This document shows positions 1 through 7,802 of a stretch of DNA of 30,844 nucleotides, in pieces. Source of the stretch: Akkermansiaceae bacterium UBA6138 (GTDB lineage: Bacteria > Verrucomicrobiota > Verrucomicrobiia > Verrucomicrobiales > DEV007); NCBI GenBank assembly GCA_002422425.1, contig DIVG01000036.1:1-30844 (forward strand), in the 5' to 3' direction. A program made the translations under genes and the position numbers. The notes below the pieces were generated by a model that was given only the letters and a program-made list of their open reading frames with translations, was not told the DNA's origin and searched no databases. Numbering within the stretch: position 1 is the first letter of the stretch; every line of letters starts with the position of its first letter.

Positions 1-792
1 AAATGGAGTGAACCGGTCCGCCTCTGCGATGGCTACACCAAAAACAAACCCTTCATCACGAAGGACGGAAAGTGGCTCTACCTTATCGAGCACATGGGCC
101 CGAAAGGCTGGCGCGGTCGCTACGCCAAAGGCGCCGCGATGGATCCCGCGATGATTCATCCGCGGCCGGAATTGAACCACGCCAATGTCTTCGTCTCCGA
201 GGATGAGGGTAAGACGCTGAGTTTCCTCGGGCAGTCGATCATTCCTGAAAAAGACAAGACTTTCCAGGAGCACATGATCGTCGAGAAAAAGGACGGCACT
301 CTCTGGATGCTCGGTCGGACCACCTATGGAGTCGGCGAGGCCTTTTCGAAAGACCAGGGCAAAACCTGGACGGAGATGGCCCCGGCGAAAGGCATTGCCG
401 GTCCCTCGTCGCGCACCTTCTTCCAGCGACTTGCTTCCGGAAACATCCTCCTTATCAAAAACGGTAACGCGATCGACCAGCCCTCGGAGCGCACGCACAT
501 GACCGCCTACCTCTCCGAAGATGACGGTGCGACCTGGCCCTATCAGATCCTCCTCGACGAACGCCCCACCTCTTATCCCGATGCGACACAGGATCAGGAT
601 GGCGTCCTTCACATCGTTCACGACTTCGAGCGCCATGGTGCGAAGATCGTCTCCTATCACCGCATCACCGAGGCGGACATCATGGCCGGGAAGGTCGTTG
701 CGGAGGGCAGTGTCCTCGGGAGGGTCGCGAATCAGGCAACGCATCCCGGCCTGGAAGCGAAGGAATACGAGAAGTGGAGGAACCGGCAATGA
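1..792 (+). CDS. Sialidase-family (BNR/Asp-box) protein, C-terminal part
   Basis: The frame is open from base 1, so the 5' end and any signal peptide lie outside the window; 263 residues are visible, ending at TGA. The sequence shows Asp-box-like repeats (SEDEGKT, SKDQGKTW, SEDDGATW), the signature of BNR beta-propellers such as GH33 sialidases. It aligns well with the C-terminal 60% of the protein at 4660-5934: both contain an HMIVE-K-DG-LWML segment, a RLASG-ILLIK segment and a closing SYPD segment. The two are therefore paralogs. Known members are secreted or periplasmic glycan hydrolases, but the substrate cannot be read from sequence and the catalytic N-terminal half is not visible. The C-terminus is slightly longer than in the paralog. 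A palindrome-bearing spacer follows the stop. Confidence 0.8.
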   Translation, partial: KWSEPVRLCDGYTKNKPFITKDGKWLYLIEHMGPKGWRGRYAKGAAMDPAMIHPRPELNHANVFVSEDEGKTLSFLGQSIIPEKDKTFQEHMIVEKKDGTLWMLGRTTYGVGEAFSKDQGKTWTEMAPAKGIAGPSSRTFFQRLASGNILLIKNGNAIDQPSERTHMTAYLSEDDGATWPYQILLDERPTSYPDATQDQDGVLHIVHDFERHGAKIVSYHRITEADIMAGKVVAEGSVLGRVANQATHPGLEAKEYEKWRNRQ

Positions 793-989
793 GCGGCCAC
801 GGAAGAAGGGGGCGCACGGGCCTCCTGCCGGTGTTGTTTTCGGCAGGGAAAGGTAGCCTGGACTTTCAGCCCATGTATTCGGCGGAAAGTACGCCAGTCA
901 AAGAGCGAACTTCGTTCGCTCATCCACCGTCCGCCGCCCCGGGCGAATGTATCCGCAGATGGCTGCCCCACACGATGACCATGCACCCG
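793..989. repeat. Intergenic spacer with hairpins and a degenerate GTAGC-type repeat
   Basis: This 197-bp spacer has no convincing gene. It holds an inverted repeat CCTGCCG (824-830) / CGGCAGG (841-847), then a GGTAGCCTGGACTTTCAGCC stretch at 852-871. That stretch resembles the GTAGC end of the element at 3751-3913. A perfect 8-bp stem GAGCGAAC / GTTCGCTC with a TTC loop lies at 903-921. No U-tract follows either hairpin, so neither looks like a standard intrinsic terminator. The spacer lies between the convergent BNR gene and the VapC gene. Confidence 0.4.
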
Positions 990-1391
990 TCAGAAGCTCC
1001 AGTCCTCGACCCTCAGCCGTGGCACGCGGCTGAATTCGCCCGTGTTGTTGGTGACCGCTGCGAGGTCGTTGGCAATGGCGATCGCGGCAATCATGAGATC
1101 GTTGCCCCCAATCAGTTCCCCCCGCAACTCGAGGTGATGGCGGATATTGGCGTAGGCGGCCGACGCAGCGTCATCGAAGGGAAACGAACGATAGATCCCG
1201 ATGGTCCTTTCAATTTTCTCACGCCTTGCATCAGGATCGCCATATTTGCACGCACCATGAAGGAGTTCGGCCCGAACAATGGAACAGACGGCAACCTCCG
1301 ACGGATCTGTCGATTGGAGCCGATCCCGAACAGTCGTATCCGGGTTCTTCAGATACACAATCCAAACGTTGGTATCGACGAGAAAACGCAT
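990..1391 (-). CDS. vapC: VapC-like PIN-domain toxin ribonuclease
   Basis: This 133-residue protein has the PIN-domain layout. It opens with MRFLVDTNVWI (first acidic residue D6), followed by RAELLHGA (conserved Glu), GGNDLMIAA (conserved Asp) and a VTNNTGEF...LRVEDW ending. PIN toxins of the VapC family are metal-dependent endoribonucleases that cut tRNA or rRNA and are neutralised by a cognate antitoxin. The ATG at 1391 is chosen because it overlaps the antitoxin TGA by one base (TGATG), the usual sign of translational coupling. TTG and GTG codons just upstream are possible but would add only two residues. All expected acidic positions appear present, so the toxin is probably intact. Confidence 0.88.
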   Translation of the reverse strand: MRFLVDTNVWIVYLKNPDTTVRDRLQSTDPSEVAVCSIVRAELLHGACKYGDPDARREKIERTIGIYRSFPFDDAASAAYANIRHHLELRGELIGGNDLMIAAIAIANDLAAVTNNTGEFSRVPRLRVEDWSF

Positions 1392-1630
1392 CACCAATCA
1401 CCTAGCGGAACTGGAGGGGGATCTTCAGGCGCTTCGAGGGTCTCGCCTTCAAAGCTCCCGGCGGTTTCTTCAAAATACCGCTCCGGCCATCCTCGTGCAT
1501 CCTTCGCTGGTTTGTCCGGTTCCGCTCGTGAGAATTCGATCAAATCCCTGACGACGCGCTCAAGCTTACTGGCGGAATCCGCATCCAGTTCCAGAAGCCT
1601 TTTTTCCAACTCGGCAGCGATTGCGCTCAT
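1391..1630 (-). CDS. Antitoxin of the VapBC-type pair
   Basis: This 79-residue protein lies directly upstream of the PIN toxin and overlaps its start by one base. The N-terminal part (LEKRLLELDADSASKLERVVRDLIEF) is predicted helical and acidic/basic mixed. The middle contains RGWPERYFEETAGSF, reminiscent of toxin-wrapping tails in VapB-type antitoxins, where aromatic and acidic residues sit in the PIN active site. The tail is proline-rich. I do not recognise a specific DNA-binding fold (AbrB, RHH or Phd) with confidence, so the antitoxin call rests mainly on position, size and coupling. In known systems the antitoxin, or the toxin-antitoxin complex, represses its own promoter. A promoter candidate lies directly upstream. 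Confidence 0.7.
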   Translation of the reverse strand: MSAIAAELEKRLLELDADSASKLERVVRDLIEFSRAEPDKPAKDARGWPERYFEETAGSFEGETLEAPEDPPPVPLGDW

Positions 1631-1637
1631 GGGGTAT

Positions 1638-1665
1638 ATGATATCCCGATCCGTGCGGAATTCAA
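1638..1665 (-). promoter_or_regulatory. Candidate promoter for the toxin-antitoxin operon (near-leaderless)
   Basis: Read on the minus strand, TTGAAT (plus bases 1660-1665) and TATCAT (1638-1643) are separated by 16 bp, close to a sigma-70-type promoter. Only 7 bases separate the -10 box from the ATG at 1630, so the start of transcription would fall at or within about two bases of the start codon, giving a leaderless mRNA. The AT-rich stretch GGGTATATGATATCCC (1632-1647) is also a plausible operator for autoregulation, though it is not a perfect palindrome. Confidence 0.4.
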
Positions 1666-1721
1666 GGAGGTGAAGATTCGCCTGCCCTCGTCATTTTCCT
1701 TCGGTCCATCCTGTTATCCCC

Positions 1722-2651
1722 ATGAAATCCTTCTTCACCTGGTTCAACAATCTCTACACGGTCTGGCTCGTCGGCCTCTCGGTCGTGGCTTTTCTTTGGC
1801 CGCAGACGATGCTCTGGTTCGACAAACCGTGGATCTTCTGGGCTCTCGCGGCCTCCATGCTGGGGATGGGGCTCACGCTGAAGATCGAGGACTTCAAAGC
1901 CGTCGGTCGCATCCCCGGGGCGGTCGCGCTGGGCTTCGGTGCTCAATACACCCTGATGCCGCTGATCGGCTGGCTTATCGCCACGGTGCTGCAACTCGAG
2001 CCCGGCCTCGCCGTGGGGATCATCCTCGTGGCAAGTTGTCCGGGGGGCATGGCTTCCAACATGATCGCCTACCTCGCGAAGGCGAACGTGGCGCTCTCCG
2101 TGGTCCTGACTTTGTGTTCGACGGTTCTCGCCTTTTTCTTTACGCCGATGTGGACCAGCCTACTCGCCGGGAGCCGGGTGCCGGTGGATGTCTGGGGCAT
2201 GTGCCTCTCGGCCCTGCAACTCACGGTCGCGCCGGTCACTCTCGGCGTCCTGATCCGTTGGAAACTTCCACGCACCGCCGACCGCATCGGCGCCTGCGGC
2301 CCCACCGTCGCGGTCCTCGCTTTTACCCTCGTGACCGGCGGAATCGTCGCCGCGAGTGCGGAGTCCATCGCGGCGAACTTCGGGAGCCTCGTCCTCGCCG
2401 CTACGGTGCTGCATCTTGCGGGCTTTGGCATCGGCTATGGCGTGACAAAGTCTTTCCGCTTTCCCGAGTCCGTCGCCCGCACCGTCAGCATAGAAGTCGG
2501 GATGCAGAACGGTGGCATGGCTGCGGCTCTCGCGAAAGCCCACTTTGCCGCGATGCCTCTCGCCGCTGCAGGTGCCGTCTTCAGCGGCGTCATGCAGAAC
2601 ATCGTCGGCGGCCTCGTCGCGGCCTGGTGGAAGAGACGAAAAACCGAATGA
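1722..2651 (+). CDS. BASS-family (bile acid:Na+ symporter-like) transporter
   Basis: This 309-residue protein is almost entirely hydrophobic, with about nine to ten membrane segments. It carries the BASS signature SCPGGMASNMIAYLAKAN near residues 104-120. Family members use the sodium gradient to import organic anions, with bile acids, pyruvate, pantothenate and other keto acids as known substrates. The actual substrate here is unknown. The start ATG gives the usual N-terminus with an amphipathic lead into the first helix. A strong AAGGAGGTG at 1664-1672 lies too far upstream to serve it. The stop overlaps the start of the next gene (ATGA), so transporter and kinase are probably translated together. 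This suggests the kinase acts on what the transporter brings in (inference). Confidence 0.88.
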   Translation: MKSFFTWFNNLYTVWLVGLSVVAFLWPQTMLWFDKPWIFWALAASMLGMGLTLKIEDFKAVGRIPGAVALGFGAQYTLMPLIGWLIATVLQLEPGLAVGIILVASCPGGMASNMIAYLAKANVALSVVLTLCSTVLAFFFTPMWTSLLAGSRVPVDVWGMCLSALQLTVAPVTLGVLIRWKLPRTADRIGACGPTVAVLAFTLVTGGIVAASAESIAANFGSLVLAATVLHLAGFGIGYGVTKSFRFPESVARTVSIEVGMQNGGMAAALAKAHFAAMPLAAAGAVFSGVMQNIVGGLVAAWWKRRKTE

Positions 2652-3733
2652 GCCGCCGCGATATCTATTACTGGAAGTGTGATCGTCCCGCCGCTTTTCA
2701 CGGCACGGGACCGCGTCCGCGCGCCGACGAAGTTTCGGAAGATGCGATCCGTTTCGTTTTGGAAGATCATTTCCTCCCGGAGACGCTCACTCTTTCTCCG
2801 GCCGCTGGTCAGGGGAATCATCTCACCTGGAATGCGGAGATCGATGGCGCTCCGGTGTTTCTTCGGATCGAAAACGGCCCCGAAGGCGACGGTTATCTGG
2901 AGATGGAATCCGCTATCCTCGGCGAAGTCGCGAAAACCGGCGTGCCGGTGCCGTGCGTCCATGCCTGCGACGCGAGCCGGACACGGGTGCCCTTCGCCTG
3001 GCAGGCTCTTGAGCGCATCGCGTTTCCCGATCTGAATCAGTGGCAAAAGTCGGGCATGCTCGACGCGGATGCCATCGCCTCTGCGATCGGGGAGAACGTC
3101 GCGAAATGGCAGGGAATTTGTCCCGCCGGTTTTGGCCCCTTTGATCTCGAAGCATGGCGCGAGGGCAGGGGACTTCGCGGTTGGCACGGCGAGTATGCCG
3201 ATTACTTCCGCCTCCGGCTCGACGCCCATCTGGCTTCTCTCGTCACCGGTGGATTTTTCAATAACGCTCAGCGGGGGGAGATCGTTGCCGCCATCGATGA
3301 ACATTCTTCTCTCCTCGAGATCGGTCGAGGCTGCCTCGTTCACAAAGATCTGGCCCTATGGAATGTCCTCGGTCCCCGTGATCGGGTGGCCGCTTTCATC
3401 GATTTTGACGACGCGATTTCAGGGGACTCAATGGATGACCTTTCTCTCCTCGCCTGCTTTCACGATGCGGCTTTCCTCGAGCGCGCCTTTGCGGGATACC
3501 AAAACGTCAGACCGCTCCCGGCGGAGTGGCGTCGCCGTTTTTGGCTGCACCTCCTCCGGAACCTCATCGTGAAGGCGGTCATCCGCGTCGGGGCGGGCTA
3601 CTTTGAAAGGGACTCGGGTTTTTTCCTGATCGGGCGCGGGGGTTCCGGCGCGGATTTGAGACAGTTTACCGAAGAGCGTATTGCCCGCGCGCTTCGAGGA
3701 CTACGCGACGATCTCGACTTTTCCGTTTTATGA
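2648..3733 (+). CDS. APH-fold small-molecule kinase (phosphotransferase family)
   Basis: This 361-residue protein has the aminoglycoside/choline/homoserine kinase fold. The Brenner motif is seen as VHKDLALWNVL (catalytic D near 233, N near 238), followed by the metal-binding IDFDD segment near 251-255. An N-lobe with GQGNHLTWNAEI and FLRIEN resembles the ATP-binding strands and lysine/arginine region. Family members phosphorylate hydroxyls of small molecules, including antibiotics, amino alcohols and sugars. Nothing in the sequence picks the substrate, and resistance is unlikely given the context. The ATG overlaps the transporter stop by four bases (ATGA), which decides the start. The same frame stays open upstream through the transporter gene, but that stretch has no protein-like features. 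Confidence 0.8.
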   Translation: MSRRDIYYWKCDRPAAFHGTGPRPRADEVSEDAIRFVLEDHFLPETLTLSPAAGQGNHLTWNAEIDGAPVFLRIENGPEGDGYLEMESAILGEVAKTGVPVPCVHACDASRTRVPFAWQALERIAFPDLNQWQKSGMLDADAIASAIGENVAKWQGICPAGFGPFDLEAWREGRGLRGWHGEYADYFRLRLDAHLASLVTGGFFNNAQRGEIVAAIDEHSSLLEIGRGCLVHKDLALWNVLGPRDRVAAFIDFDDAISGDSMDDLSLLACFHDAAFLERAFAGYQNVRPLPAEWRRRFWLHLLRNLIVKAVIRVGAGYFERDSGFFLIGRGGSGADLRQFTEERIARALRGLRDDLDFSVL

Positions 3734-3750
3734 AAGGCCACGCCGCGAGA

Positions 3751-3913
3751 GGTAGCACGGGCTTCCAGCCCTTGCCCCGTGTGGAGACGCCGAAGTCTCC
3801 GAAGGGCCCGTTTGCTCTGAAAGGTGGCGGGGCTCGATCTCCTCAGAGCAGGATCGCGGTTCGGGTGTTCCGCCGGTTCGAGGCCGATGCATCGGCAGGA
3901 TGCCGATGCTACT
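3751..3913. repeat. Composite palindromic intergenic element with GTAGC...GCTAC ends
   Basis: This lies in the 213-bp gap between the kinase and the aldolase. The left end reads GGTAGCACGGGCTTCCAGCC (3751-3770). The right end, read on the minus strand, starts GTAGCATCGGCATCCTGCCG. The ends are thus imperfect terminal inverted repeats sharing GTAGCA, GGC, TCC and GCC. Inside are a 6-bp stem GGAGAC/GTCTCC (3783-3800) and, at the right end, a perfect 9-bp stem GCATCGGCA/TGCCGATGC with a GGA loop (3889-3909). No transposase is present. It looks like a REP- or MITE-like repeat; a degenerate relative lies at 852-874. Confidence 0.55.
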
Positions 3914-3946
3914 TTTAGCGTTCACGAAAGCCCAATCCAATTAACA

Positions 3947-4663
3947 ATGGAAACCCTCCCCCCCCTCTCCCTCGGCACCTGGCTCTCGATCGGATCACCC
4001 GTCATCGCCGAACTCGCAGGCCTTGCCGGATTCGACTGGGTCCTTCTCGATCTCGAACACGGCTGCGCTTCCGAGGCGAGCATTCCCGATCAGCTCCGCG
4101 CACTCCGTGGCACCCCCACCAAAGGGATCGTCCGCGTCAGTGCCCCGACACCCGACCAGATCGCCCGCGTCCTCGACTGGGGAGCCGACGGTATCATGGT
4201 CCCGCGGGTCGAGTGTGCCGCCGCCGCCGATTCGATTGTGCGCTTTGCCTGTCATGCTCCGCTCGGACGGCGTGGCTTTTCGCGCACGGTGAGGGCGACT
4301 GACTACGGGTTGAAAGGACATCCCGAAAAACCAATCATCATGGTGCAGATCGAGAGTCTCGCCGGCGTGGGAAGTGCGGAAGCCATCGCCAGGGTCGAGG
4401 GAGTCGATGTCCTCTTTGTCGGACCCGCCGATCTGCGTCACGACCTCGAGCATAATCCGTTCGGCGAATCGCCCGGCTACGAGGAATGCCTCGACGAGGT
4501 CCTCGCGGCGGCCCGCCCGGCCGGCAAAGAGGCGGGGATCCTCGTGCGTGATGCCGACGATGTCGCTGCTTACGCGGACCGCGGGTTCACCCGCATCGCG
4601 GTCGACTCCGATCTCTCCATTCTTCGTCACGCTTACCAAACACTCGTTTCTCAAAAGCCATGA
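3947..4663 (+). CDS. HpcH/HpaI-family (class II 2-oxo acid) aldolase
   Basis: This 238-residue TIM barrel follows the family closely. It has GTWLSIGSP at the N-terminus, DLEHG at 35-39 (catalytic base H38), VRVSAPTPDQIARVLDWGA, the metal ligands E in MVQIES (about 135) and D in VGPADL (about 161), and the expected length near 250. These enzymes reversibly cleave 2-keto-3-deoxy acids (for example 2-dehydro-3-deoxyglucarate or 4-hydroxy-2-oxoheptanedioate) into pyruvate or a related keto acid plus an aldehyde, using a divalent metal. The ATG at 3947 puts the conserved GTWLS at the usual place. A longer frame to 3824 runs through the repeat and is rejected. The stop overlaps the next start (ATGA), coupling the aldolase to a secreted BNR protein and suggesting breakdown of an acidic sugar. 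Confidence 0.88.
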   Translation: METLPPLSLGTWLSIGSPVIAELAGLAGFDWVLLDLEHGCASEASIPDQLRALRGTPTKGIVRVSAPTPDQIARVLDWGADGIMVPRVECAAAADSIVRFACHAPLGRRGFSRTVRATDYGLKGHPEKPIIMVQIESLAGVGSAEAIARVEGVDVLFVGPADLRHDLEHNPFGESPGYEECLDEVLAAARPAGKEAGILVRDADDVAAYADRGFTRIAVDSDLSILRHAYQTLVSQKP

Positions 4664-5934
4664 AACCCGTCTCTCTGTTTTTCTATGTAGTTTTGTCAGG
4701 ATCTCTCTTTCTTCAGGCGGAGGAAACCCCCGAAGCTCCTTTCGCGGTCATGACCCCCGATCAGGTTCGCGCCTTCGAAATTGAAGTCCTCGAAAAAGTC
4801 GCCGACCTCGCCCTGATCCCGCCCGTGATCAATGCTTCGCCACTGCCGAAGTATGACTATGATCAGCTCGACTACGGCATGACGATCGGGATCACCCGCA
4901 CGCCGAAAGGCCGACTCTGGGCCGCCTGGGTCGCTGGAGGAGACAGCCCCGAGGCCTTCTTTGTCGTCAACTCAAGCGACGACGATGGCGAGACCTGGTC
5001 AAAGCCCCGTCTCGTCATCGACGCGCAGTCGAAGAACCTTCCCCGCCCACGCAGCATCCTCGTCGGCAACCTCTGGACCGATCCGCTCGGGCGAGTCTGG
5101 CTGATTTTCGATCAGAGCATGGATATGTTCGACGGGCGCGGCGGGGTCTGGGCGACGATCTGTGAAAACCCCGATGCCGACGAACCCGTTTGGTCAGCCC
5201 CGCGCCGCCTTTGGCACGGTGTCACGCTCAATAAGCCCGTCGTTTTAAAAACCGGTGAATGGATGCTTCCAATCTCGCTCGATCAACGGGGAGGGCTCGA
5301 TGTTTTCAAAGGCTGCTTTACCGAACTCGATCCCCTGCGGGGTGCCAATGTCTTCGTCTCGTCCGACAAAGGCGCCACCTGGGAACGTCGCGGGGCCGCA
5401 ACGTTTCCGAATCCCGACTGGCACGAACACATGATCGTGGAGCGGAAGGATGGTTCCCTCTGGATGCTCGCCCGAACCGCGAAGGGAATCATGGAAACCG
5501 TCTCGACCGACGGGGGGCGCATCTGGACCGAGCCGACGCCTTCAGCGATTCATCATCCCGTGGCGCGTTTTCACGTGCGTCGTCTCGCCTCCGGGAAGAT
5601 CCTCCTCATCAAGCACGGTGCCACGATCGAGACCCACGAAGGCCGCAGTCAGCTTACCGCCTGGCTCAGCGAGGACGAAGGCAAAACCTGGCAGGGCGGC
5701 CTGATGCTCGATGAGCGGAAGGGCATTTCCTATCCCGACGGATTTCAGGCCGAAGACGGGACGATCTACATCTCCTACGATCGCAACCGCTCCACCGACG
5801 GCGAGATCCTGTTGGCGAGATTTACCGAAGAGGACATCCTCGCGAAGGAGCTGAAAGGGCCGAAGTCGAAGTTGAAAATGCTCATCAGCCGTCCGCTCGC
5901 TCGTGAGCTCGACGGACTGAAGGCGGGGCTTTGA
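4660..5934 (+). CDS. Secreted sialidase-family (BNR/Asp-box) protein
   Basis: This 424-residue protein has a clear signal peptide (about residues 1-20, ending LQAEE) and four Asp-box-type repeats: SSDDDGETW (about 104), SSDKGATW (233), STDGGRIW (281) and SEDEGKTW (336). This is the layout of a six-bladed BNR propeller. GH33 sialidases share this fold, but I do not see the classic FRIP motif near the N-terminus; the equivalent region reads ITRTPKGRLWAAWVAGG. Sialidase activity should therefore not be assumed, and another acidic or deoxy sugar could be the substrate. It is a paralog of the truncated gene at 1-792. The ATG overlaps the aldolase stop by four bases, so the two are probably one transcription unit. 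Confidence 0.82.
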   Translation: MKPVSLFFYVVLSGSLFLQAEETPEAPFAVMTPDQVRAFEIEVLEKVADLALIPPVINASPLPKYDYDQLDYGMTIGITRTPKGRLWAAWVAGGDSPEAFFVVNSSDDDGETWSKPRLVIDAQSKNLPRPRSILVGNLWTDPLGRVWLIFDQSMDMFDGRGGVWATICENPDADEPVWSAPRRLWHGVTLNKPVVLKTGEWMLPISLDQRGGLDVFKGCFTELDPLRGANVFVSSDKGATWERRGAATFPNPDWHEHMIVERKDGSLWMLARTAKGIMETVSTDGGRIWTEPTPSAIHHPVARFHVRRLASGKILLIKHGATIETHEGRSQLTAWLSEDEGKTWQGGLMLDERKGISYPDGFQAEDGTIYISYDRNRSTDGEILLARFTEEDILAKELKGPKSKLKMLISRPLARELDGLKAGL

Positions 5935-5982
5935 CAGGGCGATCGCCTGATGGGGGAGACGGCGGCTCGCCTCAGTCTCGCC

Positions 5983-6519
5983 TCACCTGAGAAAGACGAA
6001 AAACTTTCGGCAGAGAAAGTTCACCAGGGTCGAGCTCACCATGAGCCCGCCCTGGGCGATCCAGGGATTGAGGCCGTGTGAAATGAGAAAGGGGCCGCAG
6101 AGGAGCCCGGCGGCAAGGCTCGCCAGCGAGACAACAAAGAAGAGGGTGAATTCGCGGATTCGTGAATGACGCCCGGCGGTGAAAATGAACGCAATGTTGA
6201 AGAGATAATTGACGGAGGCGGCGACCGGAAAGGCGAAAAGATTACTGATGATGGCGTTGCGTTGTTTGAGGGCACCAGCGAGCTCACCGACGGCGAGGTA
6301 ATCATGAGCGGGAAAGACGGTGTGAGAGAGTCCCGCGAAAATTCCGAGGTGGACGATTGAGGCAATACCGCCGAAGACGACATATTTGAGAAATTGCACA
6401 CTCACGGGAGAGTCAAGCGAACCAAGCCAGGCGAGGGTGGTTCGGGTACCGTGCGCGCGCCAGTGCTGCCGGACCCTCACGAAATCAGAGACGAGGTGGT
6501 GTCTGAGTCGGGGAATCAT
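5983..6519 (-). CDS. GtrA-family membrane protein
   Basis: This 178-residue protein has the four membrane segments of GtrA: about FLKYVVFGGIASIVHLGIF, NLFAFPVAASVNYLFNIAFI, FTLFFVVSLASLAAGLLCG and the last one ending VNFLCRKFFVFLR. The FLKYxxFGG start and the NFLxRKFFVF end are typical of the family. GtrA-like proteins are thought to flip polyprenyl-phosphate-linked sugars across the inner membrane for glycan modification. There is a longer than usual polar N-terminus of about 40 residues. Its ATG overlaps the stop of the upstream glycosyltransferase (ATGA on the minus strand), so the two are co-translated. Confidence 0.85.
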   Translation of the reverse strand: MIPRLRHHLVSDFVRVRQHWRAHGTRTTLAWLGSLDSPVSVQFLKYVVFGGIASIVHLGIFAGLSHTVFPAHDYLAVGELAGALKQRNAIISNLFAFPVAASVNYLFNIAFIFTAGRHSRIREFTLFFVVSLASLAAGLLCGPFLISHGLNPWIAQGGLMVSSTLVNFLCRKFFVFLR

Positions 6520-7694
6520 GAAGGAGAAACAGGCGTAGCTGCCGCACGTGAGAAATCGCCGGAGTAGAGGCGGTCATAACGGTCCATCATCGCGTTGAGC
6601 GAGAGTTCCTTTTCCGCATAAAGACGGGCCGCCTGCCCCGCCGTTGCGAGAGTTTCGGGAGGGAGCGAGGCAATCCGCGCGAGGGCCGAGGCGATGAGTT
6701 CGGGAGAGGCCAGATCTTCAATCCAGGAATGCAACCCGTCGCCCGAAATCTCGCGGACGCCGCAGACTTCGTTGGCGAGGACGGGGATGCCGCAGGCCAT
6801 CGACTCGAGGGCCGCGTTGGGCATGCCCTCGCTTTCCGACGCGATCACGAGCACGTCCATGGCCTGATACCAGGGAACGGGATCCTGCTGCAGGCCGGCC
6901 CAGACGATGCGATCAGCGAACGGACTCGCGGCGATCCGGGCGAGGATTCGCTCTTTTTCCTCTCCTCCGTCACCGAGGAGGAGGAGACCCGGGGACGAAA
7001 GGGTCCGGGCGGCTTTTTCGAAACCTTCAATGAGAGCCAGATGGCGTTTTAGTTTGGCAAATCTCGCCACCTTGCCAACCCAGAATCGTTCAGGATCGAG
7101 ACCGAGTCGTTGGCGATGTTCAGATCGCCCGTCGCGGGGGAGGGGGCGGAAGCGATGCTCGTCGACGCCGTTCCGGAGGGCGAACTGGTGGCGATGTTTC
7201 AGTCCGAGGTGCTGAAGCTGATCCAGTTGCTGGGTCGAGACAGTGAAGACGCAGGAGGCGAGGGGGTAGAGCCGCTTGCGTTGCAGGAGGCGCCGTGGGG
7301 AAAGTTCGTCGCCGTAAAGGATGATGTGCTCGGAGTGGAGGATAGCCGGCTTCCACGAGGCGGGCCTCGCTTTCGCCAGAGCAGCGTAGATCAAGCCACC
7401 GAGATGATGGGTGTGAATCAGGTCGAACTTACCTTTGCGGATCAGCGATGCGAGGGAACGCACGGCCCGGAGGGAGAAACCGGGAGGTTTGTCGAGTGAG
7501 ATCAACTCGATTCCGGGTCTCAGTCTTTCGGCGAAGGGGCCGGTGCGGCTTAGGCAGCAGACCGTGACATCAAAGCGCTCCGGGTCGAGCCGGTTACAGA
7601 CCTGGACCATGATGTTTTCCATCCCACCCTGATGGAGACTATCCACAATCTGAAGAAGCCGGGTCTTGCTCTCGCGCCGGGAGGAGTTAACCAT
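6516..7694 (-). CDS. GT4-type glycosyltransferase
   Basis: This protein of about 392 residues has the GT-B fold of the GT4 family. The N-terminal domain starts LLQIVDSLHQGGMENIMVQV and contains THHLGGLIYAALAK. The C-terminal nucleotide-sugar domain shows VARFAKLKRHLALIEGF, LLLLGDGGEE, and the E-x7-E region SESEGMPNAALESMACG near residue 285. Such enzymes transfer a sugar from a nucleotide donor with retention. The acceptor is unknown, but glycan or glycolipid assembly is likely given the neighbours. The ATG at 7694 is preferred over a TTG at 7796 because the extra 34 residues are not family-like and reach into the divergent gene's leader. It precedes the GtrA-like gene in a two-gene operon. 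Confidence 0.88.
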   Translation of the reverse strand: MVNSSRRESKTRLLQIVDSLHQGGMENIMVQVCNRLDPERFDVTVCCLSRTGPFAERLRPGIELISLDKPPGFSLRAVRSLASLIRKGKFDLIHTHHLGGLIYAALAKARPASWKPAILHSEHIILYGDELSPRRLLQRKRLYPLASCVFTVSTQQLDQLQHLGLKHRHQFALRNGVDEHRFRPLPRDGRSEHRQRLGLDPERFWVGKVARFAKLKRHLALIEGFEKAARTLSSPGLLLLGDGGEEKERILARIAASPFADRIVWAGLQQDPVPWYQAMDVLVIASESEGMPNAALESMACGIPVLANEVCGVREISGDGLHSWIEDLASPELIASALARIASLPPETLATAGQAARLYAEKELSLNAMMDRYDRLYSGDFSRAAATPVSPS

Positions 7695-7802
7695 GTTGAA
7701 GAGGGAGGGAGATGGAATGAAAAAAGGCCGGGTCGCCGGGGCGGTAAAAAAGTCCCGCCTCACCGCTGACGATCCCGTCTCCCTCACTTTTTGCAATTGC
7801 TC

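Noticed and set aside
1670..2647. An open frame starting at a GTG just after AAGGAGG that runs into the kinase frame, suggesting a 687-residue fusion.
   Set aside because: The stretch overlaps the BASS transporter in another frame, is Arg/Gly/His-rich and shows no domain. The kinase has a good ATG overlapping the transporter stop.
3824..3946. N-terminal extension of the aldolase through the palindromic repeat.
   Set aside because: The extra residues come from repeat DNA and are not family-like; the ATG at 3947 gives the normal N-terminus.
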